Part shown: piece by piece, positions 43,819 through 52,877 of the stretch | Numbering within the stretch: position 1 is the first letter of the stretch | Layout of the letters: each line of letters begins with the position of its first letter | The notes under the pieces: generated by a model | What the model saw: only the letters and a program-made list of their open reading frames with translations | What the model was told of the DNA's origin: nothing | The model's database searches: none | Made by a program: the position numbers and the translations under genes | Assembly: GCA_944392835.1 (NCBI GenBank) | Contig: CALXYB010000003.1 | Span: forward strand, 137,389-201,388 | Source: an uncultured Alphaproteobacteria bacterium | Lineage (GTDB): Bacteria > Pseudomonadota > Alphaproteobacteria > RF32 > CAG-239 | Direction of reading: 5' to 3' | DNA: 64,000 nt

Positions 43819-43926
43819 ATCTAAATTCCTTTTTTTTAATATCGCAATTAAAGACCCGCAGCCCCAATGCCGCAGGTAACGCCCCAATTTAACAAAGAAT
43901 TTTTAATTTGTGAATAGCTAATTTAT

Positions 43927-43961
43927 AAAAAAAACAGCTCTGTTAGCCGCCAGAGCTGTTG
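43927..43961 (-). terminator. Terminator of the minus-strand gene at 43982
   Basis: On the minus strand: stem AACAGCTCTG / CAGAGCTGTT followed by eight T residues, just after the stop of the gene at 43982. Confidence 0.8.
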
Positions 43962-43981
43962 GAAGAAAGAGGAGTTTTTTT

Positions 43982-44350
43982 CTATAAAATATCGTCAACT
44001 TCTTTGACAGCTTTGCGGTTAGACTTATCTTTCATAAATTCGGCACGATAAGCTTCTCTTGCTTTCTGGTTTTGTTTCATCAATGTATCAATTTCTTCGG
44101 CTTGTTTCATAACCAAATTTTTGTTTTCATCCGCTTGCTGTTTAAGCATATTTTTCAGGTTTTCATCTAATTGCGATTTTTCAATCTTATAGATAGCCTT
44201 GTCATATTGTTCGGCAATATCTTTTTTTTCTTTAGCCAACCAGTGGCTTTCAACCGAAAAATTATCTTTATCTGACTTTGCTTCAGCAATGGATATAAAG
44301 CAGGCAAATAAGGGTAAAAATAGCCCCAAAATCAAAGAAGATGTTCTCAT
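43982..44350 (-). CDS. Small periplasmic helical protein
   Basis: A 122-residue protein with a signal peptide (MRTSSLILGLFLPLFACFISIAEA) and a highly charged, helical mature part (EKKDIAEQYDKAIYKIEKS, MKQAEEIDTLMKQNQKARE) that could form a coiled coil. I do not recognise it. AAAGGA precedes ATG 44350; the longer start at 44377 lacks a site. Single gene with own terminator. Confidence 0.68.
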   Translation of the reverse strand: MRTSSLILGLFLPLFACFISIAEAKSDKDNFSVESHWLAKEKKDIAEQYDKAIYKIEKSQLDENLKNMLKQQADENKNLVMKQAEEIDTLMKQNQKAREAYRAEFMKDKSNRKAVKEVDDIL

Positions 44351-44548
44351 TCTTAATCCTTTCCGCAAACAAAACACATTATATATATAATAACAAAAAA
44401 GAAAAAAACAACCACTAACAGGGTAAAGTAATTTTTTATAAATTATCTTGCCAAGAGTGCATAACTATATTACTAATTTAAAGGTAGTCGCCGTTAAAAA
44501 GCTTCTATAAACAAAGCGTATCAACCTGTTTGTGAAAAGGATAAAGTT

Positions 44549-44755
44549 ATGGCAACAGGAACAGTAAAATGGTTTAATAACAAAAAAGGTTATGGCTTCA
44601 TCACACCGGATGAAGGCGGTAATGATATTTTCGTTCACATTTCGGCAGTTCAGGCCGCCGGCATGAGAACACTTAATGAAGGTGCCAAAATCAATTATGA
44701 ATTGGCCACAGAAAGAGGCAAAACAGTTGCCGGAAGTCTTAAATTAGCCGAATAA
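44549..44755 (+). CDS. Cold-shock domain protein
   Basis: CspA-family nucleic acid chaperone of 68 residues. The RNA-binding motifs RNP1 (KGYGFIT) and RNP2 (DIFVHIS) are intact, and the start MATGTVKWFN is classic. It has a long leader with no gene, consistent with the thermosensitive leaders known for the family, though that is not shown here. AAAGGAT precedes the ATG and a strong terminator follows. Confidence 0.95.
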   Translation: MATGTVKWFNNKKGYGFITPDEGGNDIFVHISAVQAAGMRTLNEGAKINYELATERGKTVAGSLKLAE

Positions 44756-44781
44756 TTACCGGCCATTTTACGAACAAAAAT

Positions 44782-44812
44782 TAAGCTCCACAAATTTGCG
44801 GAGCTTTTTTTG
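44782..44812 (+). terminator. Terminator after the cold-shock gene
   Basis: Stem AAGCTCC / GGAGCTT, loop of ten bases, seven T residues. It lies just before the murE stop on the other strand. Confidence 0.8.
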
Positions 44813-44816
44813 GAAG

Positions 44817-46223
44817 TTATAAGTTTTTCAAAACTTCTTTTTTATCATTAAAAGGTAAGACCTTACCTTGAACAATCTGACCTTCTTCATGCCCTTTTCC
44901 GGCAAGGAGAATAACATCACCTTGAGCGGCATTTTGCATAACATATTTGATAGCTTCGGCTCTTTCCCCAATTTCAAGCGCATTCGGTGCTGCAGCCAAA
45001 ATCTGCCGACGAATGTCAGCCGGATTTTCAAAGCGCGGATTATCATCCGTAACAATAACCTCATCCGCCAAAGCGGCTGCGATAGCTCCCATTTTCGGGC
45101 GCTTGGTTGCATCTCTGTTGCCGCCGCAGCCGAAAGCAATCCAGAGCTTGCCTTGCGCATGGTTTTTGAGTGATTTCAAAGCGTTTTCAATGCCGTCCGG
45201 CGTGTGCGCAAAATCAACATAGACACTGGCGCCTTTAGCCGTTGTGCCGACCAGTTCCATTCTTCCTTCGGGATTTTTAAGCTTGGATAAAGCGTTAATG
45301 GCATTATCTTCGCTAACCTCTGTCGCCAGAGCCATTCCGAGAGCGCAAAGTGCATTCCAAGCCTGAAAAGCACCGGTGATTTGTGTCGGAACAGAATATT
45401 TTTTACCAAAAATCTCCAAATCCAAATCTTGTCCGACTTGGTGCAGATTTTGTTTGGCAAGTTTCAGCTCTTTTCCTTTTTCACCATAAGACCAAACAGT
45501 TAGTCCCAAAGATTCGCATAATTCTTTAATTTTTTCAAATTCCGCAATATCTGCATTAAGTACAACCGTAGCACCTTTTTCCACATAATTTTCAAAAAGT
45601 TGCATTTTGGCATTAAAGTAATTTTCCATTGTGTGATGAAAATCAAGGTGGTCCTGCGTAATATTGGTAAATCCGGCTGTTTTGAATTTGAGGCCTGCAA
45701 GGCGATTCAGAGCCAAACCATGGCTTGAGGCCTCTATGGCAATGTGAGAAATTCCTTTGAGTGCAACTTCATTAAGCTTCTGATACATCGTAACATTATC
45801 AGCCGTTGTCCAACCGGTATATTCAGTTTTATCTTTTGTGCGAACGCCGAGTGTTCCAAAACTTGCGGCATTAAGCCCGGAAAAATCCCAAATTTGGCGT
45901 AAGAAAGATACCGTAGAGGTTTTGCCGTTAGTGCCCGTAACCGCGGCAAAAACTTCGGACAGGGGTTGATAGAGTTTTTTGTTGATTTCACCAAGCAAAA
46001 GAGCTGCATCTTTGCGACAAACAACAGGAACGGACAAAGAAAGCGTTTCGTCATCAGTTAAAACTGCAGCCGCACCTCTGGCAACGGCATCTTCTGCATA
46101 TTTTTTATTAAGGTCGGAATCGCCCGTAAATACGGCAAATAAATCACCTTTTTCAACCTTGCGAGAGTCAACCGCAGTTTTTTCAAACTCAATATTGCCC
46201 AAAATATCAGACATCTTCATCAT
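44817..46223 (-). CDS. murE: UDP-MurNAc-tripeptide synthetase, meso-DAP type
   Basis: Adds the third residue to the peptidoglycan stem peptide. The Mur ligase P-loop is TGTNGKTST, the central domain has IEASSHGLALNRL and NITQDHLDFH, and DDNPRFENP is the recognised diaminopimelate-binding motif (DNPR), so the substrate is meso-DAP rather than lysine. Length 468 fits. It is alone on the minus strand, not in a dcw cluster as in many bacteria. GAGGAC precedes ATG 46223. Confidence 0.95.
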   Translation of the reverse strand: MMKMSDILGNIEFEKTAVDSRKVEKGDLFAVFTGDSDLNKKYAEDAVARGAAAVLTDDETLSLSVPVVCRKDAALLLGEINKKLYQPLSEVFAAVTGTNGKTSTVSFLRQIWDFSGLNAASFGTLGVRTKDKTEYTGWTTADNVTMYQKLNEVALKGISHIAIEASSHGLALNRLAGLKFKTAGFTNITQDHLDFHHTMENYFNAKMQLFENYVEKGATVVLNADIAEFEKIKELCESLGLTVWSYGEKGKELKLAKQNLHQVGQDLDLEIFGKKYSVPTQITGAFQAWNALCALGMALATEVSEDNAINALSKLKNPEGRMELVGTTAKGASVYVDFAHTPDGIENALKSLKNHAQGKLWIAFGCGGNRDATKRPKMGAIAAALADEVIVTDDNPRFENPADIRRQILAAAPNALEIGERAEAIKYVMQNAAQGDVILLAGKGHEEGQIVQGKVLPFNDKKEVLKNL

Positions 46224-46306
46224 AAAAGTCCTCAAAAATAAAAAACTCCAGATATTCTAATCCAAAATTGCGTTTTTTAAACCATTATTTTAAGTTTTAT
46301 AGAAAC

Positions 46307-46338
46307 AAAAAAGCCCCTGCAAAGAGCAGAGGCTTTCT
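46307..46338 (-). terminator. Terminator after rubrerythrin
   Basis: On the minus strand: AAGCCTCTGC / GCAGGGGCTT, short loop, then TTTTTT. Located just after the rubrerythrin stop. Confidence 0.75.
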
Positions 46339-46354
46339 TTTAGGCAGATATAGA

Positions 46355-46894
46355 TTAAAATTCTTCCTGCAATTCAAAGAAATATGCTTGCGGATGATCA
46401 CAAACAGGGCATTTTTCAGGAGCTTTGGGGCTCTCAACTCTATGACCGCAGTTAGCGCATTCCCAAATAACTTTTGTCGGGCGCTCAAAAATTTTGCCTT
46501 CAACCAAAGAGTTTAAGAGAGCCTGATATCTTTCTTCGTGTCCTTTCTCAATTTTTGCAACAGATTCAAAGAGAAAAGCAATTTTTGTAAAACCTTCTTC
46601 GTGAGCTTCTTTAGCCATACGGTCATACATCGTTGTCCACTCATAGTTTTCGCCGGCAGCAGCATCTTTGAGGTTAGTAATTGTGTCAGCAACAGCGCCG
46701 TCATGGAGCAACTTGAACCAAATCTTGGCATGCTCTTTTTCGTTGTTAGCTGTCTGCTCAAACTTATCGGCAATGATATTATAGCCTTCTTTTTTTGCCT
46801 TAGAAGCATAATAAGTATACTTATTGCGAGCCATAGATTCGCCGGCAAATGCTTCCATCAAATTTTTCTCGGTTTTAGATCCTTTGAGTTCCAT
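46355..46894 (-). CDS. rbr: Rubrerythrin
   Basis: Non-haem diiron peroxidase of anaerobes, reducing hydrogen peroxide with electrons from rubredoxin-like partners. The N-terminal ferritin-like domain carries the diiron ligands ([48 protein letters not shown]), and the C-terminal rubredoxin-like domain has CANCGHR and CPVCDHP. Length 179 fits the short form. Downstream of perR by 22 bases, so co-transcribed and probably peroxide-regulated. AAGGAG precedes ATG 46894. Confidence 0.95.
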   Translation of the reverse strand: MELKGSKTEKNLMEAFAGESMARNKYTYYASKAKKEGYNIIADKFEQTANNEKEHAKIWFKLLHDGAVADTITNLKDAAAGENYEWTTMYDRMAKEAHEEGFTKIAFLFESVAKIEKGHEERYQALLNSLVEGKIFERPTKVIWECANCGHRVESPKAPEKCPVCDHPQAYFFELQEEF

Positions 46895-46916
46895 AGTTAT
46901 CTCCTTGAAACAGTGG

Positions 46917-47297
46917 TTAGTTATGTTTTTGACAATGCTGACAAATACCCTTAAAAGTAATGTCATGGGTGATTACTTGTAGCCCCGTGCGCTCCAAAAC
47001 TTCATCATTTAAGTTCGGGGCAACATCATAAGGCACATCGTAAACTTTATTACATTTAATGCAAACAAAATGATAATGGTTGTGCGTATTGTGGTCAAAG
47101 TGAACAGAACCTTCCAAACCCTCAATTTTTTTGATGATTCCGGTTTCGGCGAGCTGATTGAGGTTACGATAAACGGTAGCTAAGCTGATGTTTGGCATCT
47201 TTTGCTTCATCTTTTCATAAATAAAATCAGCAGTCGGATGACAAACATTCTCCTGCAAAACCTGTAAAGTAAGCTCTCTTTGACGCGAATATCTCAT
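46917..47297 (-). CDS. perR: Fur-family regulator, PerR-like
   Basis: Winged-helix metalloregulator of the Fur family. The recognition helix is [15 protein letters not shown], and the second domain has [21 protein letters not shown] with His and Cys metal ligands and a C-terminal CQHC. The His/Asp arrangement fits PerR better than Fur, and it lies directly upstream of rubrerythrin and divergent from the flavodiiron gene, both peroxide/oxygen genes. Whether it senses peroxide or iron needs binding tests; the family assignment is solid. Confidence 0.85.
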   Translation of the reverse strand: MRYSRQRELTLQVLQENVCHPTADFIYEKMKQKMPNISLATVYRNLNQLAETGIIKKIEGLEGSVHFDHNTHNHYHFVCIKCNKVYDVPYDVAPNLNDEVLERTGLQVITHDITFKGICQHCQKHN

Positions 47298-47310
47298 TTT
47301 GTTTCCATAA

Positions 47311-47327
47311 ACGATAATGATTATTGT
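47311..47327. promoter_or_regulatory. Fur/PerR-type operator candidate 1
   Basis: A 17-base near-palindrome centred on ATAAT-G-ATTAT, close to the perR start and resembling Per/Fur boxes (AT-rich with central NATTATN). It lies in the 125-base region between perR and fprA. Confidence 0.55.
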
Positions 47328-47350
47328 TATTGTTTATATTTCATTTTAAA

Positions 47351-47363
47351 TTATTGTCAATAA
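47351..47363. promoter_or_regulatory. Fur/PerR-type operator candidate 2
   Basis: A perfect 13-base palindrome TTATTG-T-CAATAA that overlaps the -35 box (TTGTCA, 47354) of the fprA promoter, so a bound repressor would block it. Confidence 0.5.
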
Positions 47364-47382
47364 CAATTTTTCAGATTATCTA
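47354..47382 (+). promoter_or_regulatory. Promoter candidate for fprA
   Basis: TTGTCA, 17 bases, TATCTA. The -35 lies within operator candidate 2. Confidence 0.5.
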
Positions 47383-47422
47383 TATAGCAACGCAAAATAC
47401 ATTTTAAATCAAGGAGAAGAAA

Positions 47423-48601
47423 ATGAACGGCGTAGAAATTAAAAAAGATATCTATTGGGTCGGCGTAAAGGACTGGAATTTGGTAGAGTTCCATGGTTAT
47501 ACAACGCCGCATGGCTCAACTTATAACTCATATTTGATTATGGATGAAAAAATCACTCTGGTAGATGGCGTAAAACATTATATGTCAGATGAGATGATTG
47601 CCAGAGTAAAGAGCTTAACAGACTTCTCAAAGATTGCTTATGTTGTTGTAAACCATGTTGAAATGGACCACTCCGGCAATATTCCGGAAGTTATGAAATT
47701 GGCACCTCAAGCCAAAATTGTTACCAATGCGGCAGGAAAGGCGGCTTTAGAGGCTCATTTTGATACTGAAGGTTGGAATTTTGAAATTGTTAAGACCGGA
47801 GATACCTTAAATATCGGTCAAAGAAACTTGGCATTTATGACCACGCCGATGCTTCATTGGCCGGATTCTATGATGACTTATGTTAAGGAAGATAAATTAT
47901 TGTTGTCCAATGACGGATTCGGTCAGCATTATGCTTCTGATAGCATTTTTGTAAAAGACGAACCCTTTGATGTTGTAATGCAGCATGCCAAGAGCTATTA
48001 TGCCAACATCTTGTTCCCCTTTGGCGCGCAAGCTGCAAAAGCTTTGGATACAGCAGGCAGCTTAGGCTTAGATATTGATATGATTGCACCTTCTCATGGT
48101 TGCATTTGGTCAGGTGAAAAAGAGGTTGATACCATTATCGGTGCTTATTCATATTGGGCCAGCGGAGAGAACAAAGGTAAGGCTGTCATTGTTTATGACA
48201 CGATGTGGGGTGCAACCGCAACTTTGGCAGAAGCCGTAATGTCTGTTTTCCAAGATGCGGGCATTCCGGTTGTTAAACATTGTTTGGCAGTTAAGAATGT
48301 TTCAGAAGTTATGGTAGACTTTTTAGATGCCAAATATGTTTGCATCGGCAACCCGACACTCAACAATCAATTATTCCCGCGCGTCGCTGGTTTCTTGACT
48401 TATATGAAAGGCTTGGCTCCGAAGAACAAAAAAGCTTTTGCTTTTGGTTCTTATGGTTGGAAACCTGGTGTGGTTAACCAAATCCAACAAGTTTTTGAAG
48501 AGTTGAAATGGGAAACAATTGCGCCTTTTGAAGAAAAATATACACCTAAAGGTGATACCGTAGAAAAAATCAAAGAGCGTGTTCGTGAGATGATTGCTTA
48601 A
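47423..48601 (+). CDS. fprA: Flavodiiron protein (FprA/ROO type)
   Basis: Flavodiiron protein, reducing oxygen to water or nitric oxide to nitrous oxide. The N-terminal metallo-beta-lactamase domain has the diiron motif NHVEMDHSGN (His78, Glu80, Asp82, His83), then MLHWPDSM, and the C-terminal flavodoxin domain begins near AVIVYDTMWGATATLAEAV. Length 392 is standard. Strong Shine-Dalgarno (AAGGAG). Placed opposite perR-rbr, fitting an oxidative defence regulon. Confidence 0.95.
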   Translation: MNGVEIKKDIYWVGVKDWNLVEFHGYTTPHGSTYNSYLIMDEKITLVDGVKHYMSDEMIARVKSLTDFSKIAYVVVNHVEMDHSGNIPEVMKLAPQAKIVTNAAGKAALEAHFDTEGWNFEIVKTGDTLNIGQRNLAFMTTPMLHWPDSMMTYVKEDKLLLSNDGFGQHYASDSIFVKDEPFDVVMQHAKSYYANILFPFGAQAAKALDTAGSLGLDIDMIAPSHGCIWSGEKEVDTIIGAYSYWASGENKGKAVIVYDTMWGATATLAEAVMSVFQDAGIPVVKHCLAVKNVSEVMVDFLDAKYVCIGNPTLNNQLFPRVAGFLTYMKGLAPKNKKAFAFGSYGWKPGVVNQIQQVFEELKWETIAPFEEKYTPKGDTVEKIKERVREMIA

Positions 48602-48621
48602 ACAAAAGAACGAAGCTGACA

Positions 48622-48670
48622 CAAAAAAGCCCTCAGAATTTATTATGACTAATAAATCTGAGGGCTTTAT
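48622..48670. terminator. Bidirectional terminator after fprA
   Basis: Stem AAAGCCCTCAGA-TTTATT / AATAAATCTGAGGGCTTT, long and strong, with a small loop. It serves fprA and the minus-strand lipoprotein gene beginning at 49666. Confidence 0.75.
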
Positions 48671-49666
48671 CTATCTACTATTCACTTTATAGAAAAAATA
48701 ATCAACCGGTTGGTACGAAGTCGTAATTCCAACCTCCAACATAAAATCAGAATAGTTTTCAAGATTATTAAAATCTCTCAAACCGTATGTGTTATCAGAG
48801 AAATAAAGGACTTCAGACATACTATAATATTGGCTGTATCCTTGAATAAGATAAACCGGAATCCAGCGCTTATTAGATAACTGTAAGGCACCGATAGGTT
48901 CTCCGGCAAGAGCGGATTTTCTCGCCTGCGGTACTAAAATGTTCAGTGGATATTTATAAATTTGTCCGTCTTCAATTTTTAAGACAAGATAATCGTCTTC
49001 GCAGTAAGACTGAACCACTGTGTACATATAATCGCCAACTTTGTCTTGTCTGTAAAATTCATGAGGAGAAGAATACAGCGACAACCCAGCTGACAAATAA
49101 CCTTTATTCACCTTAGAATCATCATATTCCGGCGCAATATCTTGCTCATTATAAAAGAACCTTCCGGATTCGTATGTTTGATTTCCCATATCACACAAAC
49201 CGTTCAAGAACATACCGTTATAAGTCAGTATATAAAGACCGGTAACACGAGTATTAGTGTCTTTTAAGATACTCCTGAATGTATACCTCCTATAATCATC
49301 CGTAAAAATAGGTGGCTTATCATAGGGAGTTTCGTCTTTTTCCACCACAACAGGAATAAATTCACCCAAGCTACGAACTAAAGTTATCTTATTATTCTTA
49401 ACCTGTTTATGATACTTTTCTTGAATATCGCTCAAGAAGTAAGAGAATGTTTTACCATCCATTTCTAGGGTTAGAATTTGATTTTCCTCATTGTAGTCAG
49501 AGACGCAGAACGCATAATCACAAACACCATTACTGTGTTTTTTCAGGATAACTAAAGAAACATTACATTCCTTAGATTCTTCTTTACTTCCAAAAAAAGA
49601 AAAACCTGTGGAAGTACAGGCGGTAGCGACCATGATCAGACCTACCAAAAATAATACATTTTTCAT
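48671..49666 (-). CDS. Predicted lipoprotein, unknown
   Basis: A 331-residue protein with a lipoprotein signal (MKNVLFLVGLIMVATAC, lipobox VATAC, Cys17). The mature part is polar with many Tyr and Asp residues and strand-like stretches such as YRRYTFRSILKDTN and GLYILTYNGMFLNGLCD; two halves look loosely similar (each contains a Y-x-x-Y/F-rich segment followed by a region like FIPVVV and RWIPVYL), so an internal duplication is possible. I do not recognise a family. Start chosen at ATG 49666 because of the signal peptide. Confidence 0.68.
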   Translation of the reverse strand: MKNVLFLVGLIMVATACTSTGFSFFGSKEESKECNVSLVILKKHSNGVCDYAFCVSDYNEENQILTLEMDGKTFSYFLSDIQEKYHKQVKNNKITLVRSLGEFIPVVVEKDETPYDKPPIFTDDYRRYTFRSILKDTNTRVTGLYILTYNGMFLNGLCDMGNQTYESGRFFYNEQDIAPEYDDSKVNKGYLSAGLSLYSSPHEFYRQDKVGDYMYTVVQSYCEDDYLVLKIEDGQIYKYPLNILVPQARKSALAGEPIGALQLSNKRWIPVYLIQGYSQYYSMSEVLYFSDNTYGLRDFNNLENYSDFMLEVGITTSYQPVDYFFYKVNSR

Positions 49667-49922
49667 AATACAACAAAGTTTTAACAATTCTGGACAAATA
49701 TATAGCACATTCTTTTAAAAAATCTAGACAAAATAGCAATAACTAACTGTTTTTTTTGAAAATGAGAGAATCTTTATGTTAAAATTCAATCTAAGTAAGG
49801 ATTTTAAGTAAATAGGAAATAAAAATTTTTGTGCATTTCTTGTGAATATCTTGACAAGAACAAGTAAAAGAGTATTCCTAACGCCGGAATTTTTTAGAAA
49901 ACTTTTTTCAAGAAGAGAAACA

Positions 49923-51641
49923 ATGTACACATTCATCCGCAAACTTTTTACATCTTATGGGCTAAACTTTGCTCCAAAACTTTATGAAGTTATCAAAACC
50001 AAAGGTTATAATATGGACTATTTCCGGCGCGATGCCATAGCCGGATTAACCCTAGCCATCATATCCATTCCTTTGGGAATGGCTTTTGCTATAGCCTCAG
50101 GCGTAAGCCCTGCACAAGGATTATATACAGCAGTAGTGGCAGGTTTTTTCATCGCTTTATTGGGTGGATGTCGTTACCAAATCGGTGGGCCGACAGGCGC
50201 ATTTGTTATCATTATCTTCAACACACTTCAACAATATGGCTATGAAGGTTTAACCATGACCATGATTGTTGCCGGATTTGTTATGATATTAGCGGGATAT
50301 TTAAAATTAGGAACCTATATCAAATATATTCCTTATCCGGTTGTCGTTGGTTTTACCTCGGGCATCGCGGTTATGTTGTTTTCAACACAAGTCAAGGATA
50401 TGTTAGGACTTGATATCGCTTCAGTTCCGGCAGAATTTTTGCCCAAATGGCGTGTTTATTTGGAAAATCTGAATAAGTTTAGTTGGACAGCTATTTTTAT
50501 TACGATTTTATCTTTTGGCATAATATTTTACATCAAATTCCGCAAACCCAAACTTCCGGCATTTCTGCTCGGAGTCGTCGGTTCAACCTTGTTTGTTGCT
50601 CTGTTTTCCCTGAATATTGATACGATAGGCAGCAAATTTGGGGGAATACCACACTTTTTACCGATGCCGCATATTCCGGAATTTAACATTGATTTAGCCT
50701 TAAAAGTAATGCCGAGTGCTTTGGCTATAGCCTTTTTGGCAAGTGTAGAGTCGCTTTTGAGCGCAACTGTGGTTGATGCCATGAGCGGTGACAATACCAA
50801 CGCCAATGCCGAACTCATAGGTGAGGGTGTTGCAAACTTGGCTAGTGCTTGCTTTTTGGGAATTCCTGCAACGGGAGCCATTGCGCGCAGCGCCACCAAT
50901 GTCAAAGCCAAGGCTTATTCGCCATTGTCCGGCATAATGCAGTCAGTATTCATCTTGTTGTTTATGCTTTTGCTCTCTCCTGCGGCAAAATACATTCCAT
51001 TAGCTTGCTTGTCTTCAGTGCTGATTATTATTGCATATAACATGTTTAACTTTCCGAAGTTTTGGCACTTATTTCAAGGTCCGCGCGGAGACAGAATAAC
51101 CTTAATTGTAACATTCTTGCTGACTGTTATGGTAGACTTGAATACGGCCATCAGCGTTGGTTTCATCATGTCCAGCATTATCTTTATGCATCGTATGAGC
51201 CGAGAAATTGAGGTCGCAAATGATGAAAGTGTATTTGAATATGTTTCCAGAGGCCAAGACATCAGTGAAGCCTTAAACGAACAAGGTGTTATTTCCATTC
51301 GTTTGTCCGGACCTTTGTTCTTTGGCGGAGCATCCAGAGTCTCAATGTTTTTCAGAAGGATGACAACAGCCCCAAAAGTTATAATCTTTCGTATGGGGTC
51401 AGTTCCTGTTGTGGATGCGAGCGGAGCCAATGTTTTGGTAGAATTTATCCGCAAGCTCAGACAACATGATACAAAAATCATCTTTTCCCACCTAAAATCC
51501 CAACCAAGACGCGTTTTGCACGCGGCATTAACGGAAGAAGGCTTGGTCAAGGATGTTTCTACGGCATCAAACTTTGAAAACGCCGTTAAAATGACTAAAC
51601 GCTACTTGCGCAAACTAGATAGTGATAAATCAGATAATTAA
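49923..51641 (+). CDS. SulP-family anion transporter with STAS domain
   Basis: SLC26/SulP transporter. Residues up to about 420 form the membrane domain with family motifs (RRDAIAGLTLAIISIPLGMAFA, GGPTGAFVIIIF, SLLSATVVDAMSGD, GIPATGAIARSA). The C-terminal STAS domain (IRLSGPLFFGGASRV, VDASGANVL) is intact and regulates it. Substrate may be sulfate, bicarbonate or a dicarboxylate; not told by sequence. The start at 49923 (MYTFIRKLF) fits the family better than the in-frame 49842. Likely co-transcribed with the two genes that follow. Confidence 0.9.
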   Translation: MYTFIRKLFTSYGLNFAPKLYEVIKTKGYNMDYFRRDAIAGLTLAIISIPLGMAFAIASGVSPAQGLYTAVVAGFFIALLGGCRYQIGGPTGAFVIIIFNTLQQYGYEGLTMTMIVAGFVMILAGYLKLGTYIKYIPYPVVVGFTSGIAVMLFSTQVKDMLGLDIASVPAEFLPKWRVYLENLNKFSWTAIFITILSFGIIFYIKFRKPKLPAFLLGVVGSTLFVALFSLNIDTIGSKFGGIPHFLPMPHIPEFNIDLALKVMPSALAIAFLASVESLLSATVVDAMSGDNTNANAELIGEGVANLASACFLGIPATGAIARSATNVKAKAYSPLSGIMQSVFILLFMLLLSPAAKYIPLACLSSVLIIIAYNMFNFPKFWHLFQGPRGDRITLIVTFLLTVMVDLNTAISVGFIMSSIIFMHRMSREIEVANDESVFEYVSRGQDISEALNEQGVISIRLSGPLFFGGASRVSMFFRRMTTAPKVIIFRMGSVPVVDASGANVLVEFIRKLRQHDTKIIFSHLKSQPRRVLHAALTEEGLVKDVSTASNFENAVKMTKRYLRKLDSDKSDN

Positions 51642-51700
51642 GTTGATTTTTAATCTTTTTAGGCAATAATGGTAACAAATCAAACGAAAGGATGAAGAAA

Positions 51701-52234
51701 ATGGCTTTTTTTGTATGTTTATTACTTTTGCTGGCCGTAACGTTTCCGGCCTATGCTAATCCGGCTTGCGCAGTTTGCACTATTGCCGTCGGTGCCTCTT
51801 TGGAAATTGCTCGCTCATTAGGTGTAGATGATGCAGTTGTAGGTGTTTGGGCCGGAGCATTTTTAACCTTGCTCGGCTTCTGGTGCATTAAGTGGTTTGA
51901 TAAAAAAGGCTGGAACTTTAAGGGGCGCGATTGGACAATCATCATTGTTTCCGTTGCCATGATTGGTTTTATGTATATCAGTGAATTAGAGTATCATTCT
52001 GAAGTCATTGGTATTTTATATCTTGACCCGTTTTTGTTCTCAACAATTCTGGGCGCTTTGGTCTTGATTTGGTCTTCGGACTTTTATCAATGGATGAAAG
52101 CCAAAAATGGCGGACACGCACATTTTCCGTTTGAAAAAGTTGTTGTTCCTGTCGTCGCTTTGCTTTTGACAAGTGCTTATTTTTATTATTTCCCGATTTG
52201 TCAGGAAACCGGTGCCGAGTTATATAATTTTTAG
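51701..52234 (+). CDS. Small membrane protein with Cys pair, unknown
   Basis: A 177-residue protein with an N-terminal signal or anchor (MAFFVCLLLLLAVTFPAYA), an extracytoplasmic NPACAVCTIAVGASLEIARSLG with a CxxC motif, and about four further hydrophobic segments. The CxxC near a membrane segment could be a redox or metal site. The start at 51701 has AAAGG nine bases before; the ATG at 51692 adds MKK but has the ribosome site against it. Shared spacing with the downstream gene (nine bases) makes them a pair. Confidence 0.65.
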   Translation: MAFFVCLLLLLAVTFPAYANPACAVCTIAVGASLEIARSLGVDDAVVGVWAGAFLTLLGFWCIKWFDKKGWNFKGRDWTIIIVSVAMIGFMYISELEYHSEVIGILYLDPFLFSTILGALVLIWSSDFYQWMKAKNGGHAHFPFEKVVVPVVALLLTSAYFYYFPICQETGAELYNF

Positions 52235-52243
52235 GAGATAAAA

Positions 52244-52828
52244 ATGAACAAAGCAAAAAATGTTAAAGAATTTGTGGAGCGTATAGACAGCACCAAAAAA
52301 GTAAATCCTAAAGATTTGTCCTCGGATCAGGACTTAACAATTGCGATTATGAACCTGATTTCCATTGAGGAGCATTTGATGTTTTCGGGGGCTAAAACAG
52401 GCAAGACATCTTTCTATGACCTGATTGAGGAAATTAGGGAAACCCGCAAAACCCTTATGCAGAAGGTTATTCCGGCTTATGAGGGCGAAGTTTGGTGTAT
52501 ATCTAAGCACTTGCTGGCTTCATCTATGCGTCTGATGGAAGTTGGCACCAAGCAGCAAAGCTTGGGTAATAAAGAGCAAGCTTATGACTTGTTCAATAAG
52601 GCTTATGATCTTTATTGCTTGTTCTGGGGCTTGAATATGAATATGCTTAATGTTGATGATGTTAAGTGGATAAAAGACGATGTTGAAACCGTCAAGAAAC
52701 TGACAGCCAAAGTCAACGAAGCCACAGCGGAAGCTCAGGCGGAAGTAAAAGCGACAGAAGCACCCCAAGGGGCTCTGGCAAAGATGAAAGCCTTTGTCCG
52801 CAAAGCTGTAGATTGCTGCATTGAATAA
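52244..52828 (+). CDS. Helical cytoplasmic protein, partner of the Cys-pair protein
   Basis: A 194-residue protein, all helical by appearance, with IEEHLMFSGAKTGKTSFYDLIEEIR and MRLMEVGTKQQSLGNKEQAYDLFNKAYDLYCLF. Unknown to me. The TPR-like helix pair in the middle suggests protein contacts. It follows the membrane protein by nine bases with GGAG upstream, so the two very likely act together. The C-terminal 40 residues are Ala/Glu-rich and disordered, ending in a basic helix. Confidence 0.65.
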   Translation: MNKAKNVKEFVERIDSTKKVNPKDLSSDQDLTIAIMNLISIEEHLMFSGAKTGKTSFYDLIEEIRETRKTLMQKVIPAYEGEVWCISKHLLASSMRLMEVGTKQQSLGNKEQAYDLFNKAYDLYCLFWGLNMNMLNVDDVKWIKDDVETVKKLTAKVNEATAEAQAEVKATEAPQGALAKMKAFVRKAVDCCIE

Positions 52829-52845
52829 AAAAAAGAAAATATAAA

Positions 52846-52873
52846 AAAATCCCCCAAAATGGGGGATTTTTTA
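52846..52873. terminator. Bidirectional terminator
   Basis: Stem AAATCCCCC / GGGGGATTT with AAAAT loop; T-run on both strands. Separates the plus-strand pair from the minus-strand cysteine-rich gene. Confidence 0.8.
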
Positions 52874-52877
52874 TAGA

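Noticed and set aside
49842..49922. N-terminal extension of the SulP transporter
   Set aside because: Residues added are polar, not family-like, and the in-frame ATG 49923 matches the usual start.
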